Numbered from the stretch's first letter, positions 1 to 7,876 are shown. The stretch: DNA of 24,882 nt from JADJPL01 sp964607915 (GCA_964607915.1 CAZSMU010000040.1:1-24882), one strand, 5' to 3'. The notes: a model not told the origin generated them from the sequence alone. Numbers and translations are program-made.

Positions 1-202
1 TATTTTGACTTTTTACCCAAACAATTATCCCTTTGCTCCCCACTATCCCCCTCGCAACCAATCTTTTTTTTAAAAAAAATCTACGCACACCACCCCTGTT
101 TGTTTTCTTAATTTTTCACAAAAAATTATACTATAACATTGATAATAATGTTTTTAAGTTATTATTTATAATAACTTATTTTCACAATACTTAAATAGTG
201 TC
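1..202. other. AT-rich non-coding stretch with a perfect palindrome
   Basis: No plausible gene is seen here. The stretch is visibly much richer in A+T than the genes that follow. It contains a T-run followed by an A-run (about 64-79) and a perfect inverted repeat: TAAGTTATTA at 155-164 pairs with TAATAACTTA at 169-178 around a TTTA loop. The palindrome lies about 25 bases upstream of a promoter-like sequence at 203-234, so it could be an operator or simply AT-rich DNA that melts easily. Its role is unknown. Confidence 0.5.
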
Positions 203-234
203 TTTGGAGAGGTATAAAAGAAAGTGGATGTTTG
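203..234 (+). promoter_or_regulatory. Bacteroidota-type promoter for candidate small RNA 1
   Basis: TTTG at 203-206, a spacer of exactly 20 bases, then GATGTTTG at 227-234. The second box matches the Bacteroidota -7 consensus TAnnTTTG at five of its six fixed positions. The same 20-base spacing is seen in two better promoters of this window (before pheA and before the gene at 12738). Transcription would start near 239-241, just where a stable hairpin begins. Confidence 0.45.
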
Positions 235-278
235 TATTGTCAAACGACATACTGACTCCGGTCAGGCGTCCGTTTGGA

Positions 279-295
279 TATGTTCATGGGATTTC
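279..295 (+). repeat. Motif copy 1, TATGTTCATGGGATTTC
   Basis: These 17 bases are identical to 415-431, and 11 of them (TTCATGGGATT) occur again at 716-726. The copy sits between two hairpins; the 15-bp hairpin at 303-340 starts nine bases after the core motif. Confidence 0.7.
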
Positions 296-302
296 GCGCT
301 CA

Positions 303-340
303 ATAGTAAGTCTGGTCGCCAAAAAGACCAGACTTACTAT
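303..340 (+). other. Perfect 15-bp hairpin without T-tract
   Basis: ATAGTAAGTCTGGTC (303-317) pairs perfectly with 326-340 around the 8-base loop GCCAAAAA. No run of T follows, so it is probably not an intrinsic terminator. Its loop is as long as the loops of the two terminator hairpins that follow the other motif copies. Confidence 0.7.
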
Positions 341-414
341 AAGCGACTTTCAAAAGCAAGATTAAGCGCACAGCGCTTTCAAAGATAAAACCTGAAAAGG
401 TTCAAGATTCATTT

Positions 415-431
415 TATGTTCATGGGATTTC
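415..431 (+). repeat. Motif copy 2, TATGTTCATGGGATTTC
   Basis: Identical over 17 bases to 279-295 at a distance of 136 bases. The terminator stem starts only three bases after the core TTCATGGGATT. Confidence 0.7.
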
Positions 432-432
432 A

Positions 433-473
433 AGGAGGTCGCGCCTGACATCGGGCGCGACCTCCTCTTTTTT
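433..473 (+). terminator. Strong intrinsic terminator of candidate small RNA 1
   Basis: A perfect 13-bp stem, AGGAGGTCGCGCC (433-445) with GGCGCGACCTCCT (454-466), has an 8-base loop and is followed by C and six Ts (468-473). The left arm contains AAGGAGGT-like sequence and the right arm ACCTCCT, which resemble a Shine-Dalgarno and an anti-Shine-Dalgarno sequence. Confidence 0.8.
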
Positions 474-612
474 ACCCTTCTCCCAACCAACTCTGGTTCA
501 GAAAACTGCTCTTTTCCAGCCTTACCGGCCTGATGCCGCAAGACCGACCTTTCCCGCTCCGGAAGGAGGCTGCCACATGTTTTGCAAAAAAGTGCTCACA
601 TTTCATAGAAAA

Positions 613-645
613 TTGAACTTTTTTATTACCACTCACGTATATTTG
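613..645 (+). promoter_or_regulatory. Promoter-like sequence for candidate small RNA 2
   Basis: TATATTTG at 638-645 is a perfect match to the -7 consensus TAnnTTTG. A TTG lies at 613-615, 22 bases upstream, within the tolerated spacing. Transcription would begin near 650-652. Confidence 0.45.
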
Positions 646-715
646 TACAATGGTACGTTTATTGGGTAAAAGGTTGCTTTTTTTAAAGAAGCGGCCAAGC
701 GATCTCAAATAAGTT

Positions 716-726
716 TTCATGGGATT
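716..726 (+). repeat. Motif copy 3, TTCATGGGATT
   Basis: Eleven bases shared with the copies at 283-293 and 419-429. The bases on both sides differ. The terminator stem follows 18 bases later. Confidence 0.6.
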
Positions 727-744
727 ATAATTTGTTAGTCGTAG

Positions 745-776
745 GTCGTGCCGTTGTTACGCGGCACGACTTTTTT
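745..776 (+). terminator. Intrinsic terminator of candidate small RNA 2
   Basis: A perfect 9-bp stem, GTCGTGCCG (745-753) with CGGCACGAC (762-770), has an 8-base loop and is followed directly by six Ts (771-776). Confidence 0.75.
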
Positions 777-981
777 ATTTTCCCGGATTATTTCCTTTTC
801 CCACAAAAAAATAGTTTTTTTGCAGTGCGTTGGGTGTTCCAATACACCTTTCGGCTCCTCGTTCAAAATCCATTCCAGTATCCTCACTGGCACATTCTCA
901 CGGGTTATCCGCGGGCTATCCGGCACGAAGCCGTCCTGTCCGTGTGTTTGTTTTTGGCAAAAGTCTCAAAAACCATAATCC
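777..981. other. Spacer before the adhesin gene
   Basis: About 200 bases between the second terminator and the adhesin start. It has CAAAAAAA-TAG-TTTTTTTG (about 804-822), a weak AT hairpin. I found no clear TAnnTTTG with a correctly spaced TTTG; the nearest, TGTGTTTG at 943-950, has no partner. The short frames that cross it have no sign of being real. Confidence 0.4.
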
Positions 982-3900
982 ATGAAGAACCTTTTACAAA
1001 AAAGGCGCCAGGCATATCCTTTTACAACTACCCTTCCCAGAATCGCGGCCCTCATCCTCTGCCTCAGCGCAGGGGCCTTCCGGGCGCAGGCGCAGTTCGG
1101 CCTGAGTTTCGACATCAAACACGTACTCTGCGGGCAGATGGCCACGGGCGAGGTGACGGCCCGGCCGTCGGGTGGTCAACAGCCCTATCGCTATTTGTGG
1201 AGTACGGGCGACACGACAGCCACGATTCGCCGTCTGCCCCCAGGCGATTACCGCGTAACGGTCACCGACGCAGCCTCGGGCTCCGTGTCCGCGAGTGCAA
1301 CCGTAAACGGCTCCGCGATGCTGATGGTCGCCATGGAAACCAACCACACCTGTTCGGGTCCGGTAACGGTGACCGCCAGTGGCAACAATGGAGTTCCGCC
1401 CTATAAATATGAATGGGACAAGGGCCTGCTCGGGCCTACCCAAACCTTCACTATGTCGGGGAGCTATTGCGTGACGGTTTCCGACACGCGTCTTTGCGCC
1501 ACCATAGAGTGTGTAAAGTTGACGATTGAGCCGTTGTCCCTGTTCCTCCTACCGAGGAACGTGACGTGCCCGGAGGGCACGGACGGGGCGATCAACATAG
1601 CGCTGAGCGGAGGAGTAGCGCCCTATACATACCTGTGGAACAACGGCGCCACTACGCCGACCCTGAGCGGAGTAGGGGGCGGCACCTATCGCCTCACCGT
1701 GACCGATGCCAGGGGCTGCACCATCAGCGCGGCGGCCACGGTAACCGCTCCACCGGCCTTTACCATCAACTTCCTGGCACAGGCACCGAGTTGTCCAGGC
1801 ATCCAAAACGGCAGTATTCAGGTGCAGTCCGTCACCGGGGGTACCCCGCCCTATCGCATCTCCTGGAATACCGGGCAGCTCCTGCCCAACCTGGCGAGCC
1901 TGACGGAGGGACAGTTCACCTTATATGTCAAAGACGCGGCGGAGTGTATAGTGACTCGGCAAATTGCCCTGACCCCTCGTTCCAACCTCAACATCACAGC
2001 CCGGGCGACCGACGAGACCTGCGCAGGAGCCTCCAATGGCTCCATGGTGGTCAATGCGGAAAATGGAGTGGGGCCATACACGTATTCCTGGAATCCCGCG
2101 GGCCCTTCTTCCTACCTGCGCACTGGACTGGCTCCCCGCAGCTACTCCGTGACCGTAACCGATGCGGCCGGGTGCCAGCGCAGTACCAGCGCTACGGTCA
2201 ACGCCGCAGCTCCGGTCAGCCTGGCCATCACCAAAAGCGACGTAGCATCCTGCACGACGCCGTTTGGGCGGGCCAGTGCGGTCGTCAGTGGCGGGACAGG
2301 GCCATACACCTATTTCTGGAGCAACGGTAGCCGGACGGCCACCCTCGACAACCTCGCCGCCGGCACCTACGCCCTCACGGTGACCGATGCCCTGGGTTGC
2401 ACCAAAACGGCGACGACCACCATCCTGCCCCCGCCGGCAGTCAGCCTGCAGGTCAGCGCAACGCCCGGCCTATGCACAGGCACGAGTACAGGCGTTGCTT
2501 CTGCCCTGGCCTCCGGAGGTACAACGCCCTTTTCCTACTCCTGGAGCAACGGGGGGGCTACTCAGGGATTGACCGGCCTCGCCCCTGGCCTGTACCGGGT
2601 CACCGTGACCGATGCCAAGGGCTGCACCGCTTCCGGTTCGGCCAACATCAACAGCCTGCCCAAGCCAGACGCTACGGTCATCGCCTCCGGCATACTATGC
2701 GGGGGCAACAACATCGGCTCGGCAAGGGTATCGGTCACAGGTGGCGTACCGACCTATACCTACCGCTGGAGCAACGGCTCGACTGCCTCCAGCCTCAGCA
2801 ACCTCGGCAGTGGGACCTATACCGTCACCGTCACCGATGCCAACAATTGCCGCGATACCGCCCAGGGTGCCGTGGATATCGTGCCTACCATCGCGTTGAG
2901 TACGCAGCCGGCCCACGTGCTCTGCCAGGGTACCGCGACCGGCTCCGTACTGGTAAATGCCAGCGGCGGGCGTCCGCCGTACTCCTATTTATGGAATACC
3001 GGCATTCGGCAGGCCCAGATGGGCGGACTCGCAGCCGGCACCTACTCGGTTACCGTAACGGATGCGGAAGGCTGTCGTGGAACCCCCTCGGTCTCCATTA
3101 CCCAACCTGCGGCACTCAGCCTCTCGCTCCTCGGCACCGACGCGCTATGCGGCGATATCGCTACCACCTCCGCCCAGGCTATCGCCGGCGGAGGAGTCGG
3201 CCCTTACACCTACCGATGGAGCAACGGGAGTACCTCTTCCGGTATCCTGGGGGTGTTAGCAGGTACTTACACGGCTACCGTAACCGACGCCAATGGTTGT
3301 ACCCTGAGCAAATCGGTCAATATATTGAACCCCGGGATACCGGAATGCAGCATCGTCAATATCCGCCCGCCCTCCTTCCCAGGTGCTTCCGACGGTTCTG
3401 CCTCGGTAGAGCTGTCCGGGGGGACTGGGCCGTACACCGTCTTATGGAAAAACGGAAGGACGAGCACCAGCGTCAGCAACCTCTCCAACGGGGATTATGC
3501 GGTCACCGTGCAGGACGCCAAACGCTGTACGTCCAACTGCCAGGTAGCCGTCACCATCACCAATGCCCTGGTCGGCGACTGTGTATGGTTTGACCAGAAC
3601 CGCAACGGCATACAGGACGCCGGCGAAAAAGGGGTCGGCAATATCCCCGTGACCATCACGCCTATCGGTGCGATACCCAATTTCCCCGCGCCGGTCAGCA
3701 CCCGCACCGATTCCAAAGGCAAATACCAGTTCATCGTCCCGCCGGGCAGCTACAAAATTACCTTCTCAATCCCGGACACCCTGCAACTCACGCGCAACGA
3801 CGTCGGGGAAAATAACGAATCCGACAGCGACGCCAACCGCGACACCTATATGACTCCGGTATTCCAAATCAACGCCGGGCAAACCGACCTGAGTTGGGAT

Positions 3901-5979
3901 GCGGGGTTGGTACCGGAAACGCAGTTCATCCCTTCCCCGGGCTGCGTATGCCTCAACAACGCCACTGCACGGGGGAACGGGCAGTTTTCCGATCGCATCG
4001 TACTCAACGGCTTGCCCGGCGACATCTGGCGCATCACCTCCCAGAACGGCATGTACCTGAGCAGCAGCCCCGCCCCACCGGCCACTCCCCTGTCCGTTCC
4101 GGCAGGGACTGTCCTGACAGAAGTACAGCCGGGGATTTACCAGTATGATTTCCGCCACGTGGACGGGGTCGGATACGATATCGAACTGACCAACGGACGC
4201 GAATCGCTGGCCCTGGAAAATGCCTGTAGCTACCCGAGGGTTCAGGGGACCTTCCCCGATACGTTCTGCCTCAACGACGGGCCTTACACGCCCGCTATGA
4301 GCGGCTCCGTGGCCGGCACGCTTTCCTACTTCCTCAACAATCAAAGGGTGAGTACAATCAACCCTTCCGCCCTGGGCATAGGGCTTTACACGCTGACGGC
4401 CCGGCTCGACCCCTTCGACCCGGCGCAGTGCGAAGCTGTCGAGAACTTCCCCTTCCGGGTAGTCATCGAGAATTGCCCAGTGAAAATCGGCGACTATGCC
4501 TGGTACGATATCAACCAGGACGGAAAGCAGAACAGTACGGAAAGCGGTATAGCCGGCATCAAGGTCTATCTGCGCAACCCGGCCAGACCAAACGTAAACC
4601 TGGACTCTACAGTCACCGACGCACAGGGCCGGTATTGTTTCTTCGTACGGCCGGGCAACTACCAACTCCTTTTCCTCACCCCGCCGGGCAGCCGCTGGGA
4701 GGTAACCGCCCCCCACAAAGGCGAGGATAACTTAGACAGCGATATTGACACCAGTACCCACCTCACGCCTATCTATACCATCTTCACCGGCATAGACAAC
4801 CTTTCGATAGACGCGGGCTTCTACCTCGGGTGCGACAACGTCACCGATCCCGGCTTGATCGGCCACGACCAGGTACTTTGCGGGCCGGGGCTGGACCCCT
4901 CTCCTATCCAAAACCTGCGCACGCCCTCCGGTGGAGAAGGCGACCTGGAATACGTCTGGATGTTCTCCTACGTGGACGGCGTTTTCAATACGACCACGTA
5001 CCAGCCCGTCCCCAACAGCAATTCCCCTACGCTGGACCCGGGGCCATTGGATCGCACCGCCTTTTTTGTGCGCTGCGTGCGCCGCGCTGGATGCAGTACG
5101 TTTAAGGAACCTTCCCCGGTCAAAGTCACGGTAGAAGACAAAGCAGCCGCCCGGATACTGGCCAGCACCTACTACTGCCAGGACAGGCCCATCAGCGTCA
5201 AAGTAGAGACCAAGACCACCTCCGCGTATGTGCGCTGGACGTTCACGGTCACTTCCGGGCAATTCTCGGTCAGCCCGACATCGGCCCTGGGGCAGGTAGC
5301 TACCCTCACGGCCAACGGCTCGGGCACCGTGGAAGCGCGCGTATGGGTTACCGAAAACGGCTGTACCATCGAAAGCCGAAAGACCTTCAACGTGACGACC
5401 AGTCCGGCCTATTGCACGTCGGGAGATGGCCTGCTCACCCTGAACGGGCTCATGGACGAAAACCATCAGGTAAACCTTCGCTGGCGCATGCGGGAAGATT
5501 TCCTGGATTACACCTTCCGCATAGAACACGCCCAGGACGGGGAGCGCTGGACGCCCATGCAGGAAACCAGCCGCTACATGGCACAGGACAATGGGTTCAA
5601 CTATTACGAATACCGCGGCAAAGCCCCGAACTACGGCCTCAATTTCTATCGGGTCATCGGAAAGGACGGCTTTGGGAACACGTTCCAATCTAACGTGATT
5701 TCTTTTGCCGCCCGCATGGAGTCCTCTGGCATGGCGCACCTGTACCCCAACCCCGCTACGGACCAGCTCACCCTCGACCTGCTGAGGGATTTGCCCGACG
5801 GCACCGCCCCGCAAATCGAGATTCTGCAGCCCAACGGAAGACTCGTCCGATCGTGGAACCTGAAGCCGGGGCAAAAGCAAGAGCACATGGACTGCAGCGA
5901 ATTGCCGGCAGGTGTCTATTTCTTACGCATAAAAACAGCAGAAATGCCCCAGGAAATCCTGAAGTTTATAAAAAGGTAG
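982..5979 (+). CDS. SprB-repeat cell-surface adhesin, T9SS-secreted
   Basis: 1665 residues. The N-terminus is a basic stretch plus hydrophobic core ending in AQA, a signal peptide for export to the periplasm. Residues about 64-850 carry eleven repeats of the SprB type: GG..PY.Y.W..G, an aG.Y sequence, then VTVTDa.GC. Two SdrD-B/Cna-B-like domains follow (about 864-975 and 1168-1283), recognisable by VGDCVWFD.N.NGIQD and IGDYAWYDINQDGKQN. An Ig-like linker region comes next. The last 80 residues start with HLYPNPATD and form a T9SS type A sorting domain, so the protein should cross the outer membrane and be anchored or released there. SprB in Flavobacterium is the mobile gliding adhesin and is several times longer. 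A gliding role is therefore possible but unproven; surface adhesion is the safer reading. ATG at 982 is chosen because the signal peptide begins there. Confidence 0.88.
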   Translation: MKNLLQKRRQAYPFTTTLPRIAALILCLSAGAFRAQAQFGLSFDIKHVLCGQMATGEVTARPSGGQQPYRYLWSTGDTTATIRRLPPGDYRVTVTDAASGSVSASATVNGSAMLMVAMETNHTCSGPVTVTASGNNGVPPYKYEWDKGLLGPTQTFTMSGSYCVTVSDTRLCATIECVKLTIEPLSLFLLPRNVTCPEGTDGAINIALSGGVAPYTYLWNNGATTPTLSGVGGGTYRLTVTDARGCTISAAATVTAPPAFTINFLAQAPSCPGIQNGSIQVQSVTGGTPPYRISWNTGQLLPNLASLTEGQFTLYVKDAAECIVTRQIALTPRSNLNITARATDETCAGASNGSMVVNAENGVGPYTYSWNPAGPSSYLRTGLAPRSYSVTVTDAAGCQRSTSATVNAAAPVSLAITKSDVASCTTPFGRASAVVSGGTGPYTYFWSNGSRTATLDNLAAGTYALTVTDALGCTKTATTTILPPPAVSLQVSATPGLCTGTSTGVASALASGGTTPFSYSWSNGGATQGLTGLAPGLYRVTVTDAKGCTASGSANINSLPKPDATVIASGILCGGNNIGSARVSVTGGVPTYTYRWSNGSTASSLSNLGSGTYTVTVTDANNCRDTAQGAVDIVPTIALSTQPAHVLCQGTATGSVLVNASGGRPPYSYLWNTGIRQAQMGGLAAGTYSVTVTDAEGCRGTPSVSITQPAALSLSLLGTDALCGDIATTSAQAIAGGGVGPYTYRWSNGSTSSGILGVLAGTYTATVTDANGCTLSKSVNILNPGIPECSIVNIRPPSFPGASDGSASVELSGGTGPYTVLWKNGRTSTSVSNLSNGDYAVTVQDAKRCTSNCQVAVTITNALVGDCVWFDQNRNGIQDAGEKGVGNIPVTITPIGAIPNFPAPVSTRTDSKGKYQFIVPPGSYKITFSIPDTLQLTRNDVGENNESDSDANRDTYMTPVFQINAGQTDLSWDAGLVPETQFIPSPGCVCLNNATARGNGQFSDRIVLNGLPGDIWRITSQNGMYLSSSPAPPATPLSVPAGTVLTEVQPGIYQYDFRHVDGVGYDIELTNGRESLALENACSYPRVQGTFPDTFCLNDGPYTPAMSGSVAGTLSYFLNNQRVSTINPSALGIGLYTLTARLDPFDPAQCEAVENFPFRVVIENCPVKIGDYAWYDINQDGKQNSTESGIAGIKVYLRNPARPNVNLDSTVTDAQGRYCFFVRPGNYQLLFLTPPGSRWEVTAPHKGEDNLDSDIDTSTHLTPIYTIFTGIDNLSIDAGFYLGCDNVTDPGLIGHDQVLCGPGLDPSPIQNLRTPSGGEGDLEYVWMFSYVDGVFNTTTYQPVPNSNSPTLDPGPLDRTAFFVRCVRRAGCSTFKEPSPVKVTVEDKAAARILASTYYCQDRPISVKVETKTTSAYVRWTFTVTSGQFSVSPTSALGQVATLTANGSGTVEARVWVTENGCTIESRKTFNVTTSPAYCTSGDGLLTLNGLMDENHQVNLRWRMREDFLDYTFRIEHAQDGERWTPMQETSRYMAQDNGFNYYEYRGKAPNYGLNFYRVIGKDGFGNTFQSNVISFAARMESSGMAHLYPNPATDQLTLDLLRDLPDGTAPQIEILQPNGRLVRSWNLKPGQKQEHMDCSELPAGVYFLRIKTAEMPQEILKFIKR
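1171..3530 (+). repeat. Eleven degenerate SprB repeats inside the adhesin gene
   Basis: Repeats of roughly 70-80 codons recur, with DNA that is only partly conserved; the most constant part encodes VTVTDA. The copies are diverged, so they look old and not freshly duplicated. Recombination between copies could still change the length of the protein. Confidence 0.75.
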
Positions 5980-6202
5980 CCTAAAAAACAGATAATTGCG
6001 CAATAAATCGAAGTTTTCCGCAATTTTGTATAAGCTTGTGAAGGGTCGGCAAGGAGGAAAAAGGGCCTTTCGACCCCGCCATAAGTCTTGTACACACCAC
6101 TACTTACCGGGTGTCCTTCAAAGTACTGCAATCGGTCTGGAAACCATCCAAAAACCTCCTGTTGATCCGATATTTTGAAGGACGCCCCAACTTACCTGCG
6201 AG
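5980..6202 (+). promoter_or_regulatory. Structured spacer with long inverted repeat before the lysozyme-like gene
   Basis: Two structures are visible. A hairpin GGGTCG (6043-6048)/CGACCC (6071-6076), extended by AAGG (6051-6054)/CCTT (6066-6069), lies after the adhesin stop but has no T-tract. Then GGGTGTCCTTCAAA (6109-6122) pairs with TTTGAAGGACGCCC (6174-6187), 14 positions with one G-T, enclosing a second pairing ATCGG (6131-6135)/CCGAT (6167-6171). The outer right arm ends 15 bases before the ATG at 6203, so folding could hide the start region. No consensus promoter was found. Confidence 0.5.
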
Positions 6203-7864
6203 ATGCTGAACAAGGAACCCTTACTCGATTTGTTGCGCACCAATACCGTTTCGCGGTATCTCGCGCGCAGAAGCCAAAACCCGTTCATCTCAAAGCTCCG
6301 AGAGCTGCTGAATTCCCTGGGGTTTGGAAATGAAGTTCAATGGGGGCGCCTGGGCCCTTCCGACTATTTTGGGAATGAGACAACTGCCGGGGTACGGGCG
6401 TTTTGCGCCCGCAACCGCATTCCTTTCGACGGTATGAATGTGACCGCAGTCATCCTTTCAAAGATGATACAGCGCCAGGACGCGCTGGAAGGGCTCACCT
6501 TGCTACAGCGCTCCCAAAAGGCCCAAAGCCTGCAAGCCGCCTTTAATTTGTCGGATCCACTGAACTACGGCGCCCAGCAGTTGAGCATCCTTTTGGAAAA
6601 CCTGGACATTTACGAACCCCACATCGGTACGGGGCTGCGGGTGTATGCGCAGCAACGCGGTATTCCGTATTTGAACAATCAGCTCAGCGACGAGATTGCC
6701 CGCTCCCTGATCGCGGATTTATCCCCGACGTACGGGGATCTGCTGAATCTCCAAACGGCCCCCGATACGTTGGCCAACCCATCGCCCGAACTGCTGCCCA
6801 TACGCGACGGCCTCAAAATCGTGGAACAAGACATGTATGTGACGGTGAGCGATGGCAGCCGACAGATAGACTTCCGCAAGCACACACAGGGTGGGCTTTT
6901 CACGGTGGGGTATCTCTCCATAGAGCGCTTTGTGGACGGTAATCAGGTCAAACTAGGCCAACTGTTCAACCTGACACCAAGTGCACTAGCTGTTGTAAAA
7001 GCCGTAGCCGAAAACGAGGGCAAGCTCGACGGCATCAATACCTACGATTCCGGTTTCCTGAGTTTTGGCATTTTTCAATGGAACCTGGGTTCCCGGGAAG
7101 CCAGGGGGGAACTGCCTGCTCTGCTTAAAAAAGTCAAGGCGCAATACCCCGCTACCTTTAGCACCTATTATAATGCCTTTGGCATAGACATCAGCGAGGA
7201 TACCGACACTACGCTCGGCTTCATAACCTTCAATGGGGCGGTGGTCAATATGTCGGACTACAAGAACCAGTTTCGCGAGCCCAAATGGGCCTTCCGCTTT
7301 TGGAGGGCTGGCCAGGAGCCAGAAGTACAGGCTATACAAGTAGAGCATGCCATAGGGCGCCTCAAAAATTTTTACTGGAAACCGGAGTACGCCATCTCGG
7401 GCTACAGCCTGAATCAGATCATCACCTCATCGTTCGGCGTAGCGCTTCTCCTCGACAACCACGTCAACCGGCCGGCATGGGTGGGCAAGTGCCTGGAACT
7501 GGGTATCCAGCAGAGCGGGGTTCCCATGGCTCCTGAAACCTGGGGCGACCAGGAGGAGCAGCGCGTACTGGCTGCTTACCTGAACGTGCGGGAGACCTAC
7601 CAGGAGAGACAAACCAGGCCCATGACGGAATCGCGGCTGCGGGCGGAAAAAATCTATCGAAAGGTACAGGAAGGAAAGTTGTCTGACCGACGGGGCTCAT
7701 TCCAGATTTCCGAAATGGCTATGCGCTCCACGGATACCGCCCCTACGCCCTACGACTCCCCTGCCGGGCTCAACCGCAGCGGAAGTAAAAACGCGGTACT
7801 CCCCCCTCCTTTTTACGCCCCTCAGGATTATCCTGTCCTGGAGAATGAGGAAGACTGGGAGTAG
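6203..7864 (+). CDS. Peptidoglycan-binding-like, lysozyme-fold protein
   Basis: 553 residues with no signal peptide or membrane segment. Residues about 26-92 (FISKLRELLNSLGF to AVILSKMIQR) resemble a PG-binding domain: helical, with a target-length pattern and a FGNETTAGVRAF core. A second similar helical unit is at about 112-170. From about 256, the sequence VVKAVAENEGKLDGINTYDS followed by FLSFGIFQW looks like the catalytic entry of a lysozyme/chitosanase-type fold, with Glu270 or Glu272 as the candidate acid. The C-terminal 80 residues are polar and probably disordered. The likely role is cleaving or sensing peptidoglycan, but this is inferred from motifs. Lack of a signal peptide suggests a cytoplasmic protein, a cargo or effector, or export by a non-Sec route. 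It converges with the crotonase gene, with 12 bases between the stops. Confidence 0.55.
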   Translation: MLNKEPLLDLLRTNTVSRYLARRSQNPFISKLRELLNSLGFGNEVQWGRLGPSDYFGNETTAGVRAFCARNRIPFDGMNVTAVILSKMIQRQDALEGLTLLQRSQKAQSLQAAFNLSDPLNYGAQQLSILLENLDIYEPHIGTGLRVYAQQRGIPYLNNQLSDEIARSLIADLSPTYGDLLNLQTAPDTLANPSPELLPIRDGLKIVEQDMYVTVSDGSRQIDFRKHTQGGLFTVGYLSIERFVDGNQVKLGQLFNLTPSALAVVKAVAENEGKLDGINTYDSGFLSFGIFQWNLGSREARGELPALLKKVKAQYPATFSTYYNAFGIDISEDTDTTLGFITFNGAVVNMSDYKNQFREPKWAFRFWRAGQEPEVQAIQVEHAIGRLKNFYWKPEYAISGYSLNQIITSSFGVALLLDNHVNRPAWVGKCLELGIQQSGVPMAPETWGDQEEQRVLAAYLNVRETYQERQTRPMTESRLRAEKIYRKVQEGKLSDRRGSFQISEMAMRSTDTAPTPYDSPAGLNRSGSKNAVLPPPFYAPQDYPVLENEEDWE

Positions 7865-7876
7865 GCTTGCCCCTTT

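Larger units (their letters stand above)
240..474 (+). ncRNA. Candidate structured small RNA 1 (two TTCATGGGATT motifs, ends in terminator)
   Basis: Predicted from structure only; no known RNA family was recognised. From the inferred start near 240 the order is: a hairpin with outer stem CAAACG (241-246)/CGTTTG (271-276) and inner stem CTGAC (252-256)/GTCAG (261-265) closed by a UCCG loop, which is of the stable UNCG kind; motif copy 1 (279-295); a perfect 15-bp hairpin (303-317/326-340); a hairpin AAGCGC-ACA-GCGCTT (365-379); a hairpin AACCT-GAAA-AGGTT (389-402); motif copy 2 (415-431); and an intrinsic terminator (433-473). Length would be about 235 nt. No reading frame of note crosses it. 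It could instead be the 5' leader of the adhesin gene at 982. Confidence 0.45.
651..776 (+). ncRNA. Candidate structured small RNA 2 (one TTCATGGGATT motif)
   Basis: Predicted only from layout. After the inferred start come a 10-bp hairpin including three G-T pairs (672-696), motif copy 3 (716-726) and an intrinsic terminator (745-776). This repeats the hairpin, motif, hairpin order of small RNA 1, giving a transcript of about 125 nt. An 82-codon frame on the opposite strand (472-720) looks like chance. The element may be an independent RNA or a second terminating unit in the leader of the adhesin gene. Confidence 0.4.

Noticed and set aside
64..79. T8-A8 stretch as a terminator for a gene left of the window
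   Set aside because: Only A-T pairing and no loop; no gene end is visible to support it.
399..410. GGTTCAAGATTC as a tRNA T-loop
   Set aside because: No acceptor, D or anticodon arms can be placed around it; it is part of the AACCT-GAAA-AGGTT hairpin.
472..720. 82-codon frame on the minus strand
   Set aside because: It ends inside the T-tract of a strong terminator, its start overlaps a repeat motif and its sequence resembles no family. The region is better explained by RNA structure on the other strand.
732..1406. 224-codon plus-strand frame overlapping the adhesin start
   Set aside because: It lies largely over the adhesin gene in another phase, with an Arg/His/Gly-rich composition typical of shadows of GC-rich genes.
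1171..3530. CRISPR-like or tandem DNA repeat array
   Set aside because: Periodicity comes from SprB protein repeats; units are diverged, there are no constant short repeats with unique spacers, and there are no cas genes.
3766..4716. 316-codon minus-strand frame inside the adhesin gene, and a similar 384-codon frame at 4732-5886
   Set aside because: Both are antisense shadows with no family motifs; the plus strand has clear SdrD-B and sorting domains.
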